Assembly: GCA_963576735.1 (NCBI GenBank)
Contig: OY755178.1
Span: 17,546,001-17,610,000 of the forward strand
Source of the DNA: Bedellia somnulentella
Taxonomy: Eukaryota; Arthropoda; Insecta; Lepidoptera; Bedelliidae
DNA: 64,000 bases
Direction: 5' to 3'
The position numbers and the translations under genes were made by a program. Below are positions 30,152-40,080 of the stretch, piece after piece (the stretch's first letter is position 1; every line of letters begins with the position of its first letter). Under the pieces are notes generated by a model. It was given only the letters and a program-made list of their open reading frames with translations. It was not told the DNA's origin and did not search any database.

Positions 30152-31426
30152 ATGCCAGTTATGCCGAAGGAAGACGGAAGAGAGGGTGTGAAGACACGCG
30201 CTCAGAAAGCCGCAGAGGGTGAACAGCTGTCGGAAATGAGTTCATCGGTCACGAACCCTCGGAGTGACATTCCAGAGGAGACGTCCGCGGTGACTAACGC
30301 GCCGTCTACATCAACGGCGCCGGCGGCCGCAACTAATACTGACTTGACGATGATAGTTGAAATGTTTCAAAGCATGCGTGAAGCACAACAAAGCATACAG
30401 GATGTTGTGAAAAACATACATTCGGAGGTACAGGATGTTAAAAAAAACATACATTCGGAGGTACAGGGTGTTGTGAAACAAGAAGTTCGTGAGTTGCGCG
30501 AGGAACAGCAAACTAAGTTCTCACAAGTTCTCACTGCGGTCAATGAAGTCAGTGGTCGGGTGGTTACTGTGGAAAAAGACGTAGAGCAGATGAAGGAGCA
30601 GGTAACCACTATTGAGAAAGATATCGATGACATGAAGACCGACTTCCGCGGAATGGAGAAAAGGGTTCTGCAGCTTGAATCACGACCGGTCAAGGTTGTC
30701 TCCGGTGAGAATGTAGTAGCTGTCCATGGTCCTCGTGTGAAGGTTCCTCCCTACGACGGAACAACATCCTGGTCGGCGTATAGACATCAGTTCCAGACTG
30801 TTGCGGCTGCCAATGGTTGGACTGATGAACAGTGTTTGACTGCACTGACGGTGGCGCTCCGAGGTCAAGCACTGTCAGTAATAGAGGCGCTGCCGACTCC
30901 GAGTGGTGGTTTCAAGGACCTGCTGGATGCGTTGGAGTCTCGCTATGGAGAGCGACACCTGGAGCACGTGTTCCGCGCTCAGCTGCGTGATAGGGTCCAG
31001 CGTTCTGGAGAGGGACTTCAGCAGTGGGCCCTTGAAATCGAGAAGCTCGTCCGCAAGGCCTATCCCAGTGTAGATCCGAAGACGGTGGAAATGAACCTGG
31101 TGCAAGCATTCGTCGACGGCATCAGAGATATCGAAGTGAGAACAGCGGTGAGACTTCAACACCACACGTCTCTCAAGGATGCCTTGGCGAACGCTCTAGA
31201 AGTTGAAGCTTGCCGCCAGGATACGCGCCAAACTCATCGACTTCGTGAGATTGCGGAAGCAAATGAGGACGTCAAGGTCATTAAAGCACCCGTCGGAAGG
31301 AGTACTGGACCGATTTGTTATGGCTGCGGGAAAAGGGGCCATTTGAGATTAAGTTGCCCGCTGAGGAAGGAAGAAAAGAGGCAGGCAGAGGCTTCTGCCG
31401 CAAACGTCCAGGGAAACGAGCATTAG
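30152..31426 (+). CDS. gag: Gypsy Gag
   Basis: The structural protein packages element RNA into cytoplasmic particles. It has 424 codons from the first ATG after the primer-binding site; a GTG/TTG-started extension upstream is only the open frame. The N-terminal third is charged with heptad-like runs (repeated IHSEVQ and KNIHSEVQDV near 90-110, then VEKDVEQMKEQ). This suggests a coiled coil and a small internal duplication. A capsid-like region with WSAYRHQFQ and YGERHLEHVF follows. A single CCHC zinc knuckle is visible: C389, C392, H397, C402 (CYGCGKRGHLRLSC). The frame ends inside the pol overlap, right after a GGGAAAC slippery heptamer, so Pol is likely made by -1 frameshifting. No lesion seen. 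Confidence 0.93.
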   Translation: MPVMPKEDGREGVKTRAQKAAEGEQLSEMSSSVTNPRSDIPEETSAVTNAPSTSTAPAAATNTDLTMIVEMFQSMREAQQSIQDVVKNIHSEVQDVKKNIHSEVQGVVKQEVRELREEQQTKFSQVLTAVNEVSGRVVTVEKDVEQMKEQVTTIEKDIDDMKTDFRGMEKRVLQLESRPVKVVSGENVVAVHGPRVKVPPYDGTTSWSAYRHQFQTVAAANGWTDEQCLTALTVALRGQALSVIEALPTPSGGFKDLLDALESRYGERHLEHVFRAQLRDRVQRSGEGLQQWALEIEKLVRKAYPSVDPKTVEMNLVQAFVDGIRDIEVRTAVRLQHHTSLKDALANALEVEACRQDTRQTHRLREIAEANEDVKVIKAPVGRSTGPICYGCGKRGHLRLSCPLRKEEKRQAEASAANVQGNEH

Positions 31427-34400
31427 CCAGGACCGGGGGGCAGGTGCTGGCTAGAGAGGAGAAAGCCCCGACAATGACCATCTCACAAGCCTGTAACGGG
31501 AACAGTTTGGTGATATTGGGCTGTGTCAATGATCAAGACTGTAAGATGACCCTTGATACTGGAGCGTCTAGAACGGTGATCAATCCGGCACTGGTGAAAG
31601 CAGCGAATATCAAGTATAGCAGAGATACTAAGTGTCGGCTACTCTCCGCCTCTGGCCAGCGAATACCTGTCCTTGGTGAACTCTCAGTCAGGATGATGGT
31701 TGGCGAGACGTCGTATACTCATCAAGTCATTGTGGCTGAGATAATGGATGAATGCATACTAGGACTGGACTTTATGAAGAAATATAACTGCCGGATTGAC
31801 ATAACGAGAGGAATTTTCAAGTGTGGCCAGGAAGAAATCTTTATACTGGGTGGTCCCGTCGGTGAAGTGACATGCTTGAAAACCATCAATATTCCTGCGC
31901 GTTCTCAGAAGTTGGTTCCGGTGATGTTACCTGTAGACAGCGAGAAGAAGAGGCATCGTTGTGTGTTGATTGAAGAGACAGGGAAGAACGGGCCAAGGAA
32001 ATTTCTGACAGCAAGAACTTTGGTTACAAGCAACAAGACGGCAATAGTGAAGGTAGTCAACCTTGACCAAGAAGATGTACAGCTTAAGCGGGGTGAAGTA
32101 GTTGGTCAGTGTGAAGAAGTAGTCTGGATGAGGAGCTGTCATTCTCCAAATGGGAAAGTCAAAGTGAAAGTCGATAATTCAACTGTAACTGACTTGTTAA
32201 GTGAGATCCAGGATGACTTATCTTACTTGGAGAGGATCAAGGTTAAACAGTTGCTAGTGAAATATGCTGACATCTTCTCAAATGCAGAAGGGGACTTAGG
32301 CAGAACATCTTTAGTGCAACACAGAATTGATACAGGGGACGAAAGACCTATTAGACAGAGAGCAAGGAGAATCCCAATCGCTAAGGAGAAAGAAGTTGAA
32401 GAATTGCTCGAAGACATGAAAAAGAAGAAGGTCATTAGTCCGTCCTCCAGTCCGTGGTGTTCTCCAGTGGTTCTTGTTAAGAAGAAAGATGGAAGCACAC
32501 GGTTTTGTGTTGACTACAGGCAACTGAACAACGTGACAAAGAAGGACAGCTATCCTTTGCCAAGAATAGATGACACTCTGGATACTTTGAGTGGCATGAA
32601 GTGGTTTTCAACCCTGGACTGCAAGTCAGGCTACTGGCAGGTGGAAATACATCCGACTGATAAAGAGAAGACTGCGTTTTCAACTGGAAAGGGTTTGTGG
32701 CAGTTTAACGTCATGCCTTTCGGTCTCTGCAACGCGCCAGCTACTTTTGAAAGGCTTATGGAGTGTGCGTTGGCGGGATTGGTTGGCGAGGCTTGCCTGG
32801 TGTACCTCGACGACGTGGTCATAATAGGCAAAAGCTTCCAAGACCATCTCAAGAACCTGGAACAAGTCTTTCAGAAAATTCGTGGAGCAAACCTGAAACT
32901 GAATCCGAAGAAGTGCCGGCTGTTTAGAACTTCAGTGAACTATTTAGGACACGTAATCAGCCGAGAAGGAATTCAGACGGATCCGGAAAAGGTAGAAGCT
33001 GTGCAGAAATGGCCGACGCCAAAGGACAAAACAGACGTGCGAGCTTTTCTCGGCCTTTGCTCGTACTATCGACGTTTTGTAAAAGGGTTTTCTGAGATCG
33101 CCAAACCATTGCATCGGTTGACTGAAGATAAGAAAACCTTCTCTTGGGATGATGAATGCGAGTTATCTTTCAATGAGCTGAAGAAGAGGCTTTGCGAGAC
33201 ACCTATACTTGGATATCCACAGCCAGAGGGACAGTATATCGTTGACAGCGATGCTAGTAATATGGCTATTGGTGGAGTGTTATCACAGATCCAAGGTGAC
33301 AAGGAAGTTGTGATCGGATATTTCAGCAAGTCTCTATCTAAAGCGGAAAGAAACTACTGCGTCACGAGAAAGGAACTTCTAGCTGTAGTGAAGACCTTAC
33401 AGCATTTTTACAAGTATTTGATTGGGAGACCGTTCAAGCTTCGAACTGATCATGCTGCACTGAAATGGCTTCTCCAATTCAAAAACCCGGAAGGACAGGT
33501 AGCTCGATGGATCGAACAGCTACAAGAGTATGACTTTTCTATCGAGCACCGTAGTGGTAAATCTCATGGCAATGCAGACGCGCTTTCACGTAGACCGTGT
33601 CCGGAAGACTGCAAACATTGCCGGAAGCAAGAGTCGAAGGAGGAGGTCGTGAAAGTGACTCGAATTTGTCCATTGGATGGATGGGAAACAGAAGCTATGC
33701 AGAAGGCCCAAGAAGAAGATGAGAACCTCAGACCCATCATGAAATGGAAGAAGGAAAAACACGATCAACCGGCTTGGAGTGAAGTAGCGTCCACAGGAGT
33801 GAGTACGAAAGCTTACTGGGCGCAATGGAACAGCCTGGTTCTGATCAATGGTCTACTGTACCGGAGGTGGGAGAAACCCAACGGTAAGGAAGAGCACCTA
33901 CAATTGGTCGTGCCCAGAGCCAAGGTTAAAGATGTACTGCGGGAAACACATGACGGTGTTTCGGGCGGGCATCTAGGGGTAAATCGTACGTTGCAGAAGG
34001 TTCGTGCGAAGTTTTACTGGCTTCATTGTAGGGACGACGTACAGGACTGGTGCCGGAAATGTACAACGTGTGCCGCGGTGAAAGGTCCGCAGACCCGGAG
34101 TAGAGGGGGATTACGGTTGTACAATATGGGAGCTCCCTGGGAGAGGATTGCCGTTGATGTGGCTGGACCGTTTCCACAATCAGAGTCCGGAAATAAATAT
34201 TTCATGGTGGTGATGGATTACTTCACTAAGTGGCCTGAAGTGTTTGCCATACCCAATCAAGAAGCAATAACTGTGGCTACAAAACTGGTTGAGGAAGTGA
34301 TCTGTCGATTTGGCGTGCCCCTGGAGATACACTCTGACCAGGGAAGAAATTTTGAGTCACAAGTATTTCAAGAGGTGTGCAAACTGCTTGGAATGCATAA

Positions 34401-35001
34401 AACCAGGACGACGCCATATCATCCTCAGTCAGATGGAATGGTGGAGAGGTTCAACCAAACACTGGAGAGACAGTTGGCGAAGATGGTTGAAAAACATCAG
34501 AAGGACTGGGACAAACACATTCCATTATTTTTACTGTCTTACCGGTCAGCTGTTCACGAAAGCACGAAGGAAACACCTGCTTTCGTCAATTTCGGAAGAG
34601 AGCTACGATTGCCTGTAGATTTGTTGACAGGAGGGTCACCAGATGAGCCGCAGAGTGTAACTGAATATGTAAGCGATTTGAGGGAAAGAATGCAAGATGT
34701 ACATTCCCTAGTGCGTGAAAATGGTTTACATGCTAGTGAAAAGATGAAAACCAGATATGACCGTAAAGCTAACACGCCGCGTTTCGAAGAGGGTATGCTC
34801 GTCTGGTTACACAATCCAACTCGCCAGAAAGGGAAGTCCCCTAAGTTACAAAATAGGTGGGAAGGACCGTACAAGGTGGTCACTAGAATAAACGATGTAA
34901 CGTACAGAATTCAACGCCAACCTAGAGGGGCTTGGAAAATAGTTCACATCGATCGACTTGCGAAGTACCATGGAAGCAATAATACTCGGGACGAGTATTA
35001 A
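31315..35001 (+). CDS. pol: Gypsy Pol polyprotein (protease, RT, RNase H, integrase), intact
   Basis: The open frame begins inside gag, and the translated part probably starts at the slippery site (31417). Protease: DTGAS with catalytic D81, position counted from the open frame's start. Reverse transcriptase: DYRQLN, LDCKSGYWQV, MPFGLCNAPATFERLM and YLDD at 497-500. RNase H: VDSDASNMAIGG and LRTDHAALKW. Integrase: an HHCC-type zinc region (THDGVSGGHLGVNRTLQK, CRKCTTCA) and a DD35E triad at D948, D1008 (IHSDQGRNF) and E1044. A GPY/F-type module (RWEGPYKVV) lies near the C-terminus. All catalytic residues are present with no stop or shift over 1,195 codons, so the copy appears competent. No chromodomain is evident. 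The clade inside Gypsy is not assigned. Confidence 0.95.
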   Translation: MLWLREKGPFEIKLPAEEGRKEAGRGFCRKRPGKRALARTGGQVLAREEKAPTMTISQACNGNSLVILGCVNDQDCKMTLDTGASRTVINPALVKAANIKYSRDTKCRLLSASGQRIPVLGELSVRMMVGETSYTHQVIVAEIMDECILGLDFMKKYNCRIDITRGIFKCGQEEIFILGGPVGEVTCLKTINIPARSQKLVPVMLPVDSEKKRHRCVLIEETGKNGPRKFLTARTLVTSNKTAIVKVVNLDQEDVQLKRGEVVGQCEEVVWMRSCHSPNGKVKVKVDNSTVTDLLSEIQDDLSYLERIKVKQLLVKYADIFSNAEGDLGRTSLVQHRIDTGDERPIRQRARRIPIAKEKEVEELLEDMKKKKVISPSSSPWCSPVVLVKKKDGSTRFCVDYRQLNNVTKKDSYPLPRIDDTLDTLSGMKWFSTLDCKSGYWQVEIHPTDKEKTAFSTGKGLWQFNVMPFGLCNAPATFERLMECALAGLVGEACLVYLDDVVIIGKSFQDHLKNLEQVFQKIRGANLKLNPKKCRLFRTSVNYLGHVISREGIQTDPEKVEAVQKWPTPKDKTDVRAFLGLCSYYRRFVKGFSEIAKPLHRLTEDKKTFSWDDECELSFNELKKRLCETPILGYPQPEGQYIVDSDASNMAIGGVLSQIQGDKEVVIGYFSKSLSKAERNYCVTRKELLAVVKTLQHFYKYLIGRPFKLRTDHAALKWLLQFKNPEGQVARWIEQLQEYDFSIEHRSGKSHGNADALSRRPCPEDCKHCRKQESKEEVVKVTRICPLDGWETEAMQKAQEEDENLRPIMKWKKEKHDQPAWSEVASTGVSTKAYWAQWNSLVLINGLLYRRWEKPNGKEEHLQLVVPRAKVKDVLRETHDGVSGGHLGVNRTLQKVRAKFYWLHCRDDVQDWCRKCTTCAAVKGPQTRSRGGLRLYNMGAPWERIAVDVAGPFPQSESGNKYFMVVMDYFTKWPEVFAIPNQEAITVATKLVEEVICRFGVPLEIHSDQGRNFESQVFQEVCKLLGMHKTRTTPYHPQSDGMVERFNQTLERQLAKMVEKHQKDWDKHIPLFLLSYRSAVHESTKETPAFVNFGRELRLPVDLLTGGSPDEPQSVTEYVSDLRERMQDVHSLVRENGLHASEKMKTRYDRKANTPRFEEGMLVWLHNPTRQKGKSPKLQNRWEGPYKVVTRINDVTYRIQRQPRGAWKIVHIDRLAKYHGSNNTRDEY
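31411..31417 (+). promoter_or_regulatory. Candidate -1 ribosomal frameshift site GGGAAAC
   Basis: In the gag frame the bases read G GGA AAC, the X XXY YYZ pattern of a -1 slippery heptamer, three codons before the gag stop (31424-31426). Gag is in frame 2 and pol in frame 1, which is the -1 relation. After slippage translation continues as CGA GCA TTA in pol. Downstream DNA (31428-31470) is GC-rich and could hold a stimulatory structure. Confidence 0.75.
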
Positions 35002-35017
35002 TGTAAGGAGGGGGTAA

Positions 35018-35503
35018 TGTTACGACATCTGTTCGCAAGTAGGAGATAGGATTTGCCACTACTAGATAACAGATGGCGTTACTAGTATTCTAATAAGTAA
35101 AGGAATTACTAGATGTTTCTCGAATATCGACTTTTCGAGAATGTGGTACTAGAACTTTCTGTAATATTCGCGTATTTGAGATTTGGCATATATAAAGAGC
35201 GACGCGTGCTACGGATTTATTCGAGTGCGAAGAACTAAAGCGAGAACAAGCGAAATACTAGAGCGAAGAAATTAAATACGACAGTGCAGTGATATACGGA
35301 TTACGGAAATAAGCTTAACGGTGTGGACAGTGTTACTATAACGGAGTAAATTAGTGTTGTTAATTAGTGCGAGTATCGATAGTTAATTATCGATAGTGTT
35401 TGTTGTGTTGTGTAGAGTGCGTTATTGGTCAATAAATATAATTACACCTTATTGCACGAAAGTGTGACTGGTATTTATCAAATTAAGAACCCGGTACGCA
35501 ACA
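35018..35503 (+). repeat. Right LTR
   Basis: Matches the left LTR base for base as I read them, except T to C in the last seven bases (CGTAACA versus CGCAACA). Preceded by the polypurine tract and followed by the ATAT duplication. Confidence 0.95.
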
Positions 35504-35779
35504 ATATATATTTTGGTATCCAGACTTTATCCTTGTCCAAAATTTTGGAAGCATCTGTATAGATATAGTCCAGTCTTTCCATTTAGAAGAACATATTCCT
35601 GAATATAAGTTATTTCCTTCTAGCTAATTTTTCATAGTGCCCAAACTAAGATTCACAGGTGGGAAAACTAGGGGATGCAAATGAGTGACAAAACAGAAGG
35701 TTCCCTTTGGATTGAGCAACTGAATGTGGGAGATTAGACAGGAAACGAAAACTCAAAACAGAAGGACAGGCATCTTTGC

Positions 35780-36985
35780 CTGCCAAACCTTCTGATAATA
35801 TCCTCAGCTTAGGGATTAATTGATGGGTCGAATTGTGGAAGCTTTAAAGCTATACGATCGGATAAGAATTGGTATTGAAAACTTAATGGTGATTCGCAGC
35901 ATTCAACTTGCATCTCATTTATCGCTGTTGATTTCATAGCATCCAAAATAAAACGTAAACCTCTCGCCTGAATACGACGAGATGGAGCTAGACATGAATT
36001 ATTTACGGGCAATAATAGAAAAGATGCATAATTAAAATTACTGCGAACGATTGCATTGTATATAATTTTATCGTGCGAGGGTGTGATACTCGTACTTAGA
36101 GTTCGTAAAGCGTTTATTCCTTTTCCGCATTTAGCTGCTATATACTTATAATGGGCAACTCTGTTTAGCCTTGAACCTAGCATAACCAATAAATATTTTA
36201 CAGTATTAGTTATAGGGACCGGCTGGGGTATTTTATATTTTTACTGTAATAGATGGAATTTCGCGTCTGCGCGTAAACACTACAACGGATCATTCAGTGG
36301 GAAACACCAAGAGATAGCTGAGAGCTGAATTTGGTTGTGTTGCGGGTCCTCCAATAAACTATAAGGAGGAATTATAAACACAGATATCATCTGCATACTG
36401 GAGCACCTCACAAAAGCAACTTTCACTGTGTTTTTGGTCATAATTGTAGATATTAAATAGAAGGGGACTTAGAACAGAGCCCTGCAGAAGTCCCTTCTAT
36501 ACTGTTCTACGTGAAACAATCTTTAATAGCAATCTATGTATGATCCAATTTCATTTGTTATGTGTTCGCCCTATAGGAGTGTTCAACTGCTTACGTACCT
36601 GTAGTAGAACATTATCATATGCTGAAGTGATGTCTAAAAAACACGCTAGTAAGAACTCTTCTTACAAATTATTTCCGAATATCCGTTGTTAAGATAACTA
36701 AGTTATAAATTTTAACCATTCCCTGCCGAAAACCAAATTGCCATTTAGACAGTATACTCCGATGTTCTACAAACCATTCTTAGCGGATTTTTATGAGGTG
36801 CTCCGTAATTTTAACGAGAACAGAAGACGAAGAAGCAAATACAGGGCATTTTCCAGTATAATTTATCAGAACTATAATTTGAGACTTCCGGGATTCAGGC
36901 AGAGACTCAGTTTCGAAAAATACATATTAGGTTTAGAAGAACGCACTTGGCAGAATCACTATGGAGGGGTTTTATAACTATAATT
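35780..36985 (-). pseudogene. Decayed LINE reverse transcriptase
   Basis: Minus-strand pieces in RT order but broken frames: WQFGFRQGM near 36740, a QGSVLSPLLFNIY block near 36440-36490, YADDICVYN near 36385, and a 126-residue C-terminal frame at 35809-36189 (HYKYIAAKCGKGINALRT, VRSNFNYASFLLLPV). The pattern is that of Jockey-superfamily LINEs with a C-terminal RSxxxYA..L block. No endonuclease was seen. Confidence 0.82.
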
Positions 36986-37611
36986 TTTAGTAATAAAAAT
37001 TCTCGCGAGATACTCGAGATAGCGCTCTGTACGTACATATTAGATCAAAACATTAGTGATGAATTACGACTCAAGACTCAAAAATTATGAATTATGGTGT
37101 TATGTCATAAAACGAACATAAAAATTAAATTGGGAGAAGATTAGGAATGATTAAATTAATACAAACAAAATCCTCAAAATGATTTGCTTTGACTATAACT
37201 CAGTTCAGTCCTACCAGTCCTACTAATATTTAATCTGGTGTTCAGTCAAACTGTAACGTGATTGGCCACATTTTGACATATAAGTACTAGAAGCTACAGT
37301 TTTAGTAAAACTCTATGAACTGTCAGATTGAAAAACCCTCAATCGCGTCAGGCAGGAGATGTCAGTCATGTCATGTATAATGATTGTTCTAGAATCTAGA
37401 ATGTAAAGACGCAACGCCACATCTGTCACTTAGTTCTTCTACAAATGTCAAAAGTTAATCGTTCGTTTTCGGATTAGATTGCATTGCATTGCAAGCATAA
37501 GCAAAAAAAGAGTGGTAAATAGCAAATTCATTGGTGCAATTATTACTCAATAATTCAGTTCCAATTGTGTGGTGTATTAAATAATTTATAAACTATTTGT
37601 GACTTGTTAAA
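36986..37611. other. No recognised feature; may hold the promoter of the next candidate
   Basis: AT-rich; nothing decisive. Two CATTGCATTGCAAG-like direct repeats lie near 37480. Confidence 0.3.
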
Positions 37612-37635
37612 ATGCCTTTCAAAACGTATGGTTTT
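37612..37635 (+). CDS. Candidate first coding exon of a small gene
   Basis: ATG opens an eight-codon frame (MPFKTYGF) that runs exactly into a consensus donor GTAAGT at 37636. An acceptor-like TTCCACAG at about 38011 and a donor-like GAG|GTCAG near 38072 follow, but the segment between them has a stop when joined in phase. So the gene model is not closed. I do not recognise the peptide. Confidence 0.25.
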
Positions 37636-38187
37636 GTAAGTACCTTTTTTGTATTTGCACTTATTGATGAAGAGTTATCTAATATTTTCTAGTCAATATT
37701 TAAATTAATATATTATTGGTGTATCAAGAACCAACATCTGAAAAGTTAATTTGTTTAGAATGACTGCATGATTTCATCAGTGTTTATAGGGATATTATAA
37801 CCTATAAAAGTTTGATAATTAATAAATAAATTTACTCGTTTTTTCCTTACCCTGTATGATGAGTTGTTGTGAAATCCCGTAATTTTATTTCCCTTCATTT
37901 GCTTCAATAGTGATTGGCTGTTATCCAAGAGTTTATGTCCTTGACTCCCATGTACTACTAATCAGAAAAAAGGTTGTATGCAGTGTTATGATTGTCATTT
38001 GTGCATTCCACAGGATGGTTGATGCCTGGTGTTGCTCTTACCCTGAGTGCCCGCTAACAGCCTGTCTTTGAGGTCAGTTTATTTTTAGACTTTGCAATTT
38101 TGTAATGGATTTTATGAAAGAATGTTATTTGCGGTTACAATTTTAGTATAATAAATTAGTATAAGGTTTTTTCTTGTTTCAGTTAAC

Positions 38188-38249
38188 TTAATAAGTCACT
38201 ATTTCTAGTATTAACTTTACAGTTTACACTAGAAATAGTGACTTATTAA
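38188..38249. repeat. Perfect 22-bp inverted repeat
   Basis: Left arm 38188-38209 starts TTAATAAGTCACTATTTC. Right arm 38228-38249 is its exact complement. The spacer is 18 bases. It may be a short foldback MITE or an RNA hairpin. Confidence 0.85.
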
Positions 38250-38370
38250 CCACCCATTAATGTCCCAGGAATTATTTGGTTTCATAAAACTTGTGAGCAT
38301 TATCATTTGTCCACTTCTAAGCTGGTATATCAATATGGTTCTGTTTACTTGTTAATTATGTTACTCAACA

Positions 38371-38535
38371 ATGTTTAGATTAGATCACTTTATGGAATAT
38401 AAAGTATTTCTTATTGACAAAGAGCAGTTACGTGAAAAATACTTAAAATCTTGCCATTCAGTTTGGGGAAGCAGGCCAGTATTAAAACCAGCCAGTAAAT
38501 TGTACAAACCATATTTTGAAAAAAATAAAAAATGA
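38371..38535 (+). CDS. Small open frame, 54 codons, unknown
   Basis: Encodes a basic, soluble-looking peptide beginning MFRLDHFMEYKVFLIDKEQL and ending LYKPYFEKNKK. A TTTAG acceptor-like site lies within its first codons, so its real start could be a splice junction, making it the last exon of the candidate gene begun at 37612. AATAAA follows at about 38653. No family recognised; it may be chance. Confidence 0.25.
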   Translation: MFRLDHFMEYKVFLIDKEQLREKYLKSCHSVWGSRPVLKPASKLYKPYFEKNKK

Positions 38536-38542
38536 GAATGTA

Positions 38543-39475
38543 AAGAGTTTCTTTGTTGCTTCTTCTCTTTACGAACACCTTCCGAAGCAACGGAGTAACG
38601 ATTAATTTAAAACTTGGACATTCAAAAAGTGATAGTATAACTTTATTTTGAAAAATAAACTTTTTGACTTTTTACTTTGTATCACCACTTAGTATGATCC
38701 TGAAATTCTTTTGCTTCCTTCAGTTATCAAACTCTTATACACACACTTATATTTTTCTCAGGGGTAGATATTTTAACCCTACAGTTGTTGCGCCTTTCTG
38801 TGGGTGCATGAAGAGCATTTTGATGTGCTTCAATAATGGCAATCTTCAGTTATGATTGCTAGATTGTTGTTAAATCCATGTGACTGAGTTAAAATTAAAC
38901 ATTATGTTAACATAACTAATTTTTCCTCACCATTATATCACACATTTTACCTAAGTTCTGCAATGATTTGGTTTACTGGTGGCGCAAATTACATGATTTG
39001 GTTTATGATGGAGCTAGACAGAGTATCAACAGTTGATATTCTCATAATAAGAAACTTGGTCAAGACTTAAGGCATTTTCTTTAGGAAAACGTATACCGAA
39101 TCTGTGTTACACCAGTCAAGCTACCAAGCCAATGGTTCGCACTTGAAAATCCTGACAATGACAAAGCTTTGAGTGACCCAGAATAATGATGATTCTGAAT
39201 TTTTGAGTTCACGCCAATAAGAACATCCATTTACATTGGGACCATAACACCCTAAAATCAGTCTAAAAATTGTTCATACAGCCCCTAACTGCTTTGTATC
39301 AATATTTTAAGTCCGGTTTCTAGCCATAGCCATATTTAATTCTTGGTGAAACTACTAAAAAAATGTATTTAATGTTAACTTATAATTTACTCATTTAATA
39401 ATTTAAAAATGATTTGAAATAGAAAAAATATTATTTAAATACTGATAATTAAAAATCAAACCTGCAAAGTTGGAC
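38543..39475. other. No recognised feature
   Basis: AT-rich sequence; nothing recognised. Confidence 0.35.
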
Positions 39476-39479
39476 CTTA

Positions 39480-39690
39480 AACCAAGGACTAATGTGTAGT
39501 TGATTTATCAAGGTGATTAAATATCGGCAAAAAAATATTCTAAAGTAAACCTCATGGCTGAGGTATAGTTTGTTATATGACAGTGTATTTGACCAAGTGG
39601 CGGTAGGCCTGCTCCCTATCATGGAAGACAAAGTCCAGTTGAAATTACTGTACTCTAAAAAGCAGGTCACAAAAATAACAAACAATGTTT
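39480..39690 (+). mobile_element. SINE B, headless and strongly diverged
   Basis: TGTAGTTGATTTATCAAGGT, GACAGTGTATTTGACC and GGCGGTAGGCCTGCTCCCTA follow the family order; the head and 3' module are lost. Confidence 0.65.
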
Positions 39691-39699
39691 AAAATTTGT

Positions 39700-39880
39700 A
39701 TACCATATAGGGTTATATAATTCCTTACCCAGTTTTGAGTTGGGAAAGAAAGTAAAATAAATGTTGTCATGGGTGGGCATCCAAGTCATGGGAATCCAAC
39801 CGCATGGCCCAAAAAACACTTAAAAAGCCCCATAGCCTTCTTAGTCGCCACTTACGAACTTACGGAAGAAATTTTGGGAA
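39700..39880 (-). mobile_element. SINE A, strongly diverged
   Basis: GGGAATCCAACCGCATGGCC, CACTTAAAAAGCCCCATAGC and TTAGTCGCCACTTACGA match the core and 5' module in reverse orientation. Confidence 0.7.
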
Positions 39881-40080
39881 TTGTTTTGTTACCAAAAGTG
39901 GCCAAAGAGTGCTTGCTAACTACTGACTAGTAAATAGCTTATCTCCCAACCTGTGATATACAATGATCACAACAAACTAAGTGGAATCAATTGGATGAAA
40001 TGGTCGTAATCGAATTCGTAACAGTGAGCAATTTGGTGTGGTTTATCTATACTTATAATAAATCTGTAGAGAGGTCAATT

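Larger units (their letters stand above)
29641..35503 (+). mobile_element. Complete Gypsy (Metaviridae) LTR retrotransposon, 5.86 kb
   Basis: Two 486-bp LTRs start TGTTACGACATC and end CGTAACA or CGCAACA, so TGTTACG/CGTAACA is the terminal inverted repeat. They bound gag and pol in overlapping frames. A 4-bp target duplication ATAT lies at 29637-29640 and 35504-35507. A primer-binding-site candidate TGGTGACAGAAGTGG starts at 30129, two bases after the left LTR. A polypurine tract AAGGAGGGGG lies just before the right LTR. Pol order is protease-RT-RNase H-integrase, which defines Gypsy rather than Copia. No env-like frame follows pol. Reading LTR against LTR I saw one difference, so the insertion looks very recent. 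Confidence 0.96.

Noticed and set aside
29641..35503. Endogenous retrovirus with envelope
   Set aside because: Pol stops at 35001 and the right LTR begins at 35018; there is no room for an env gene. It is a plain LTR retrotransposon.
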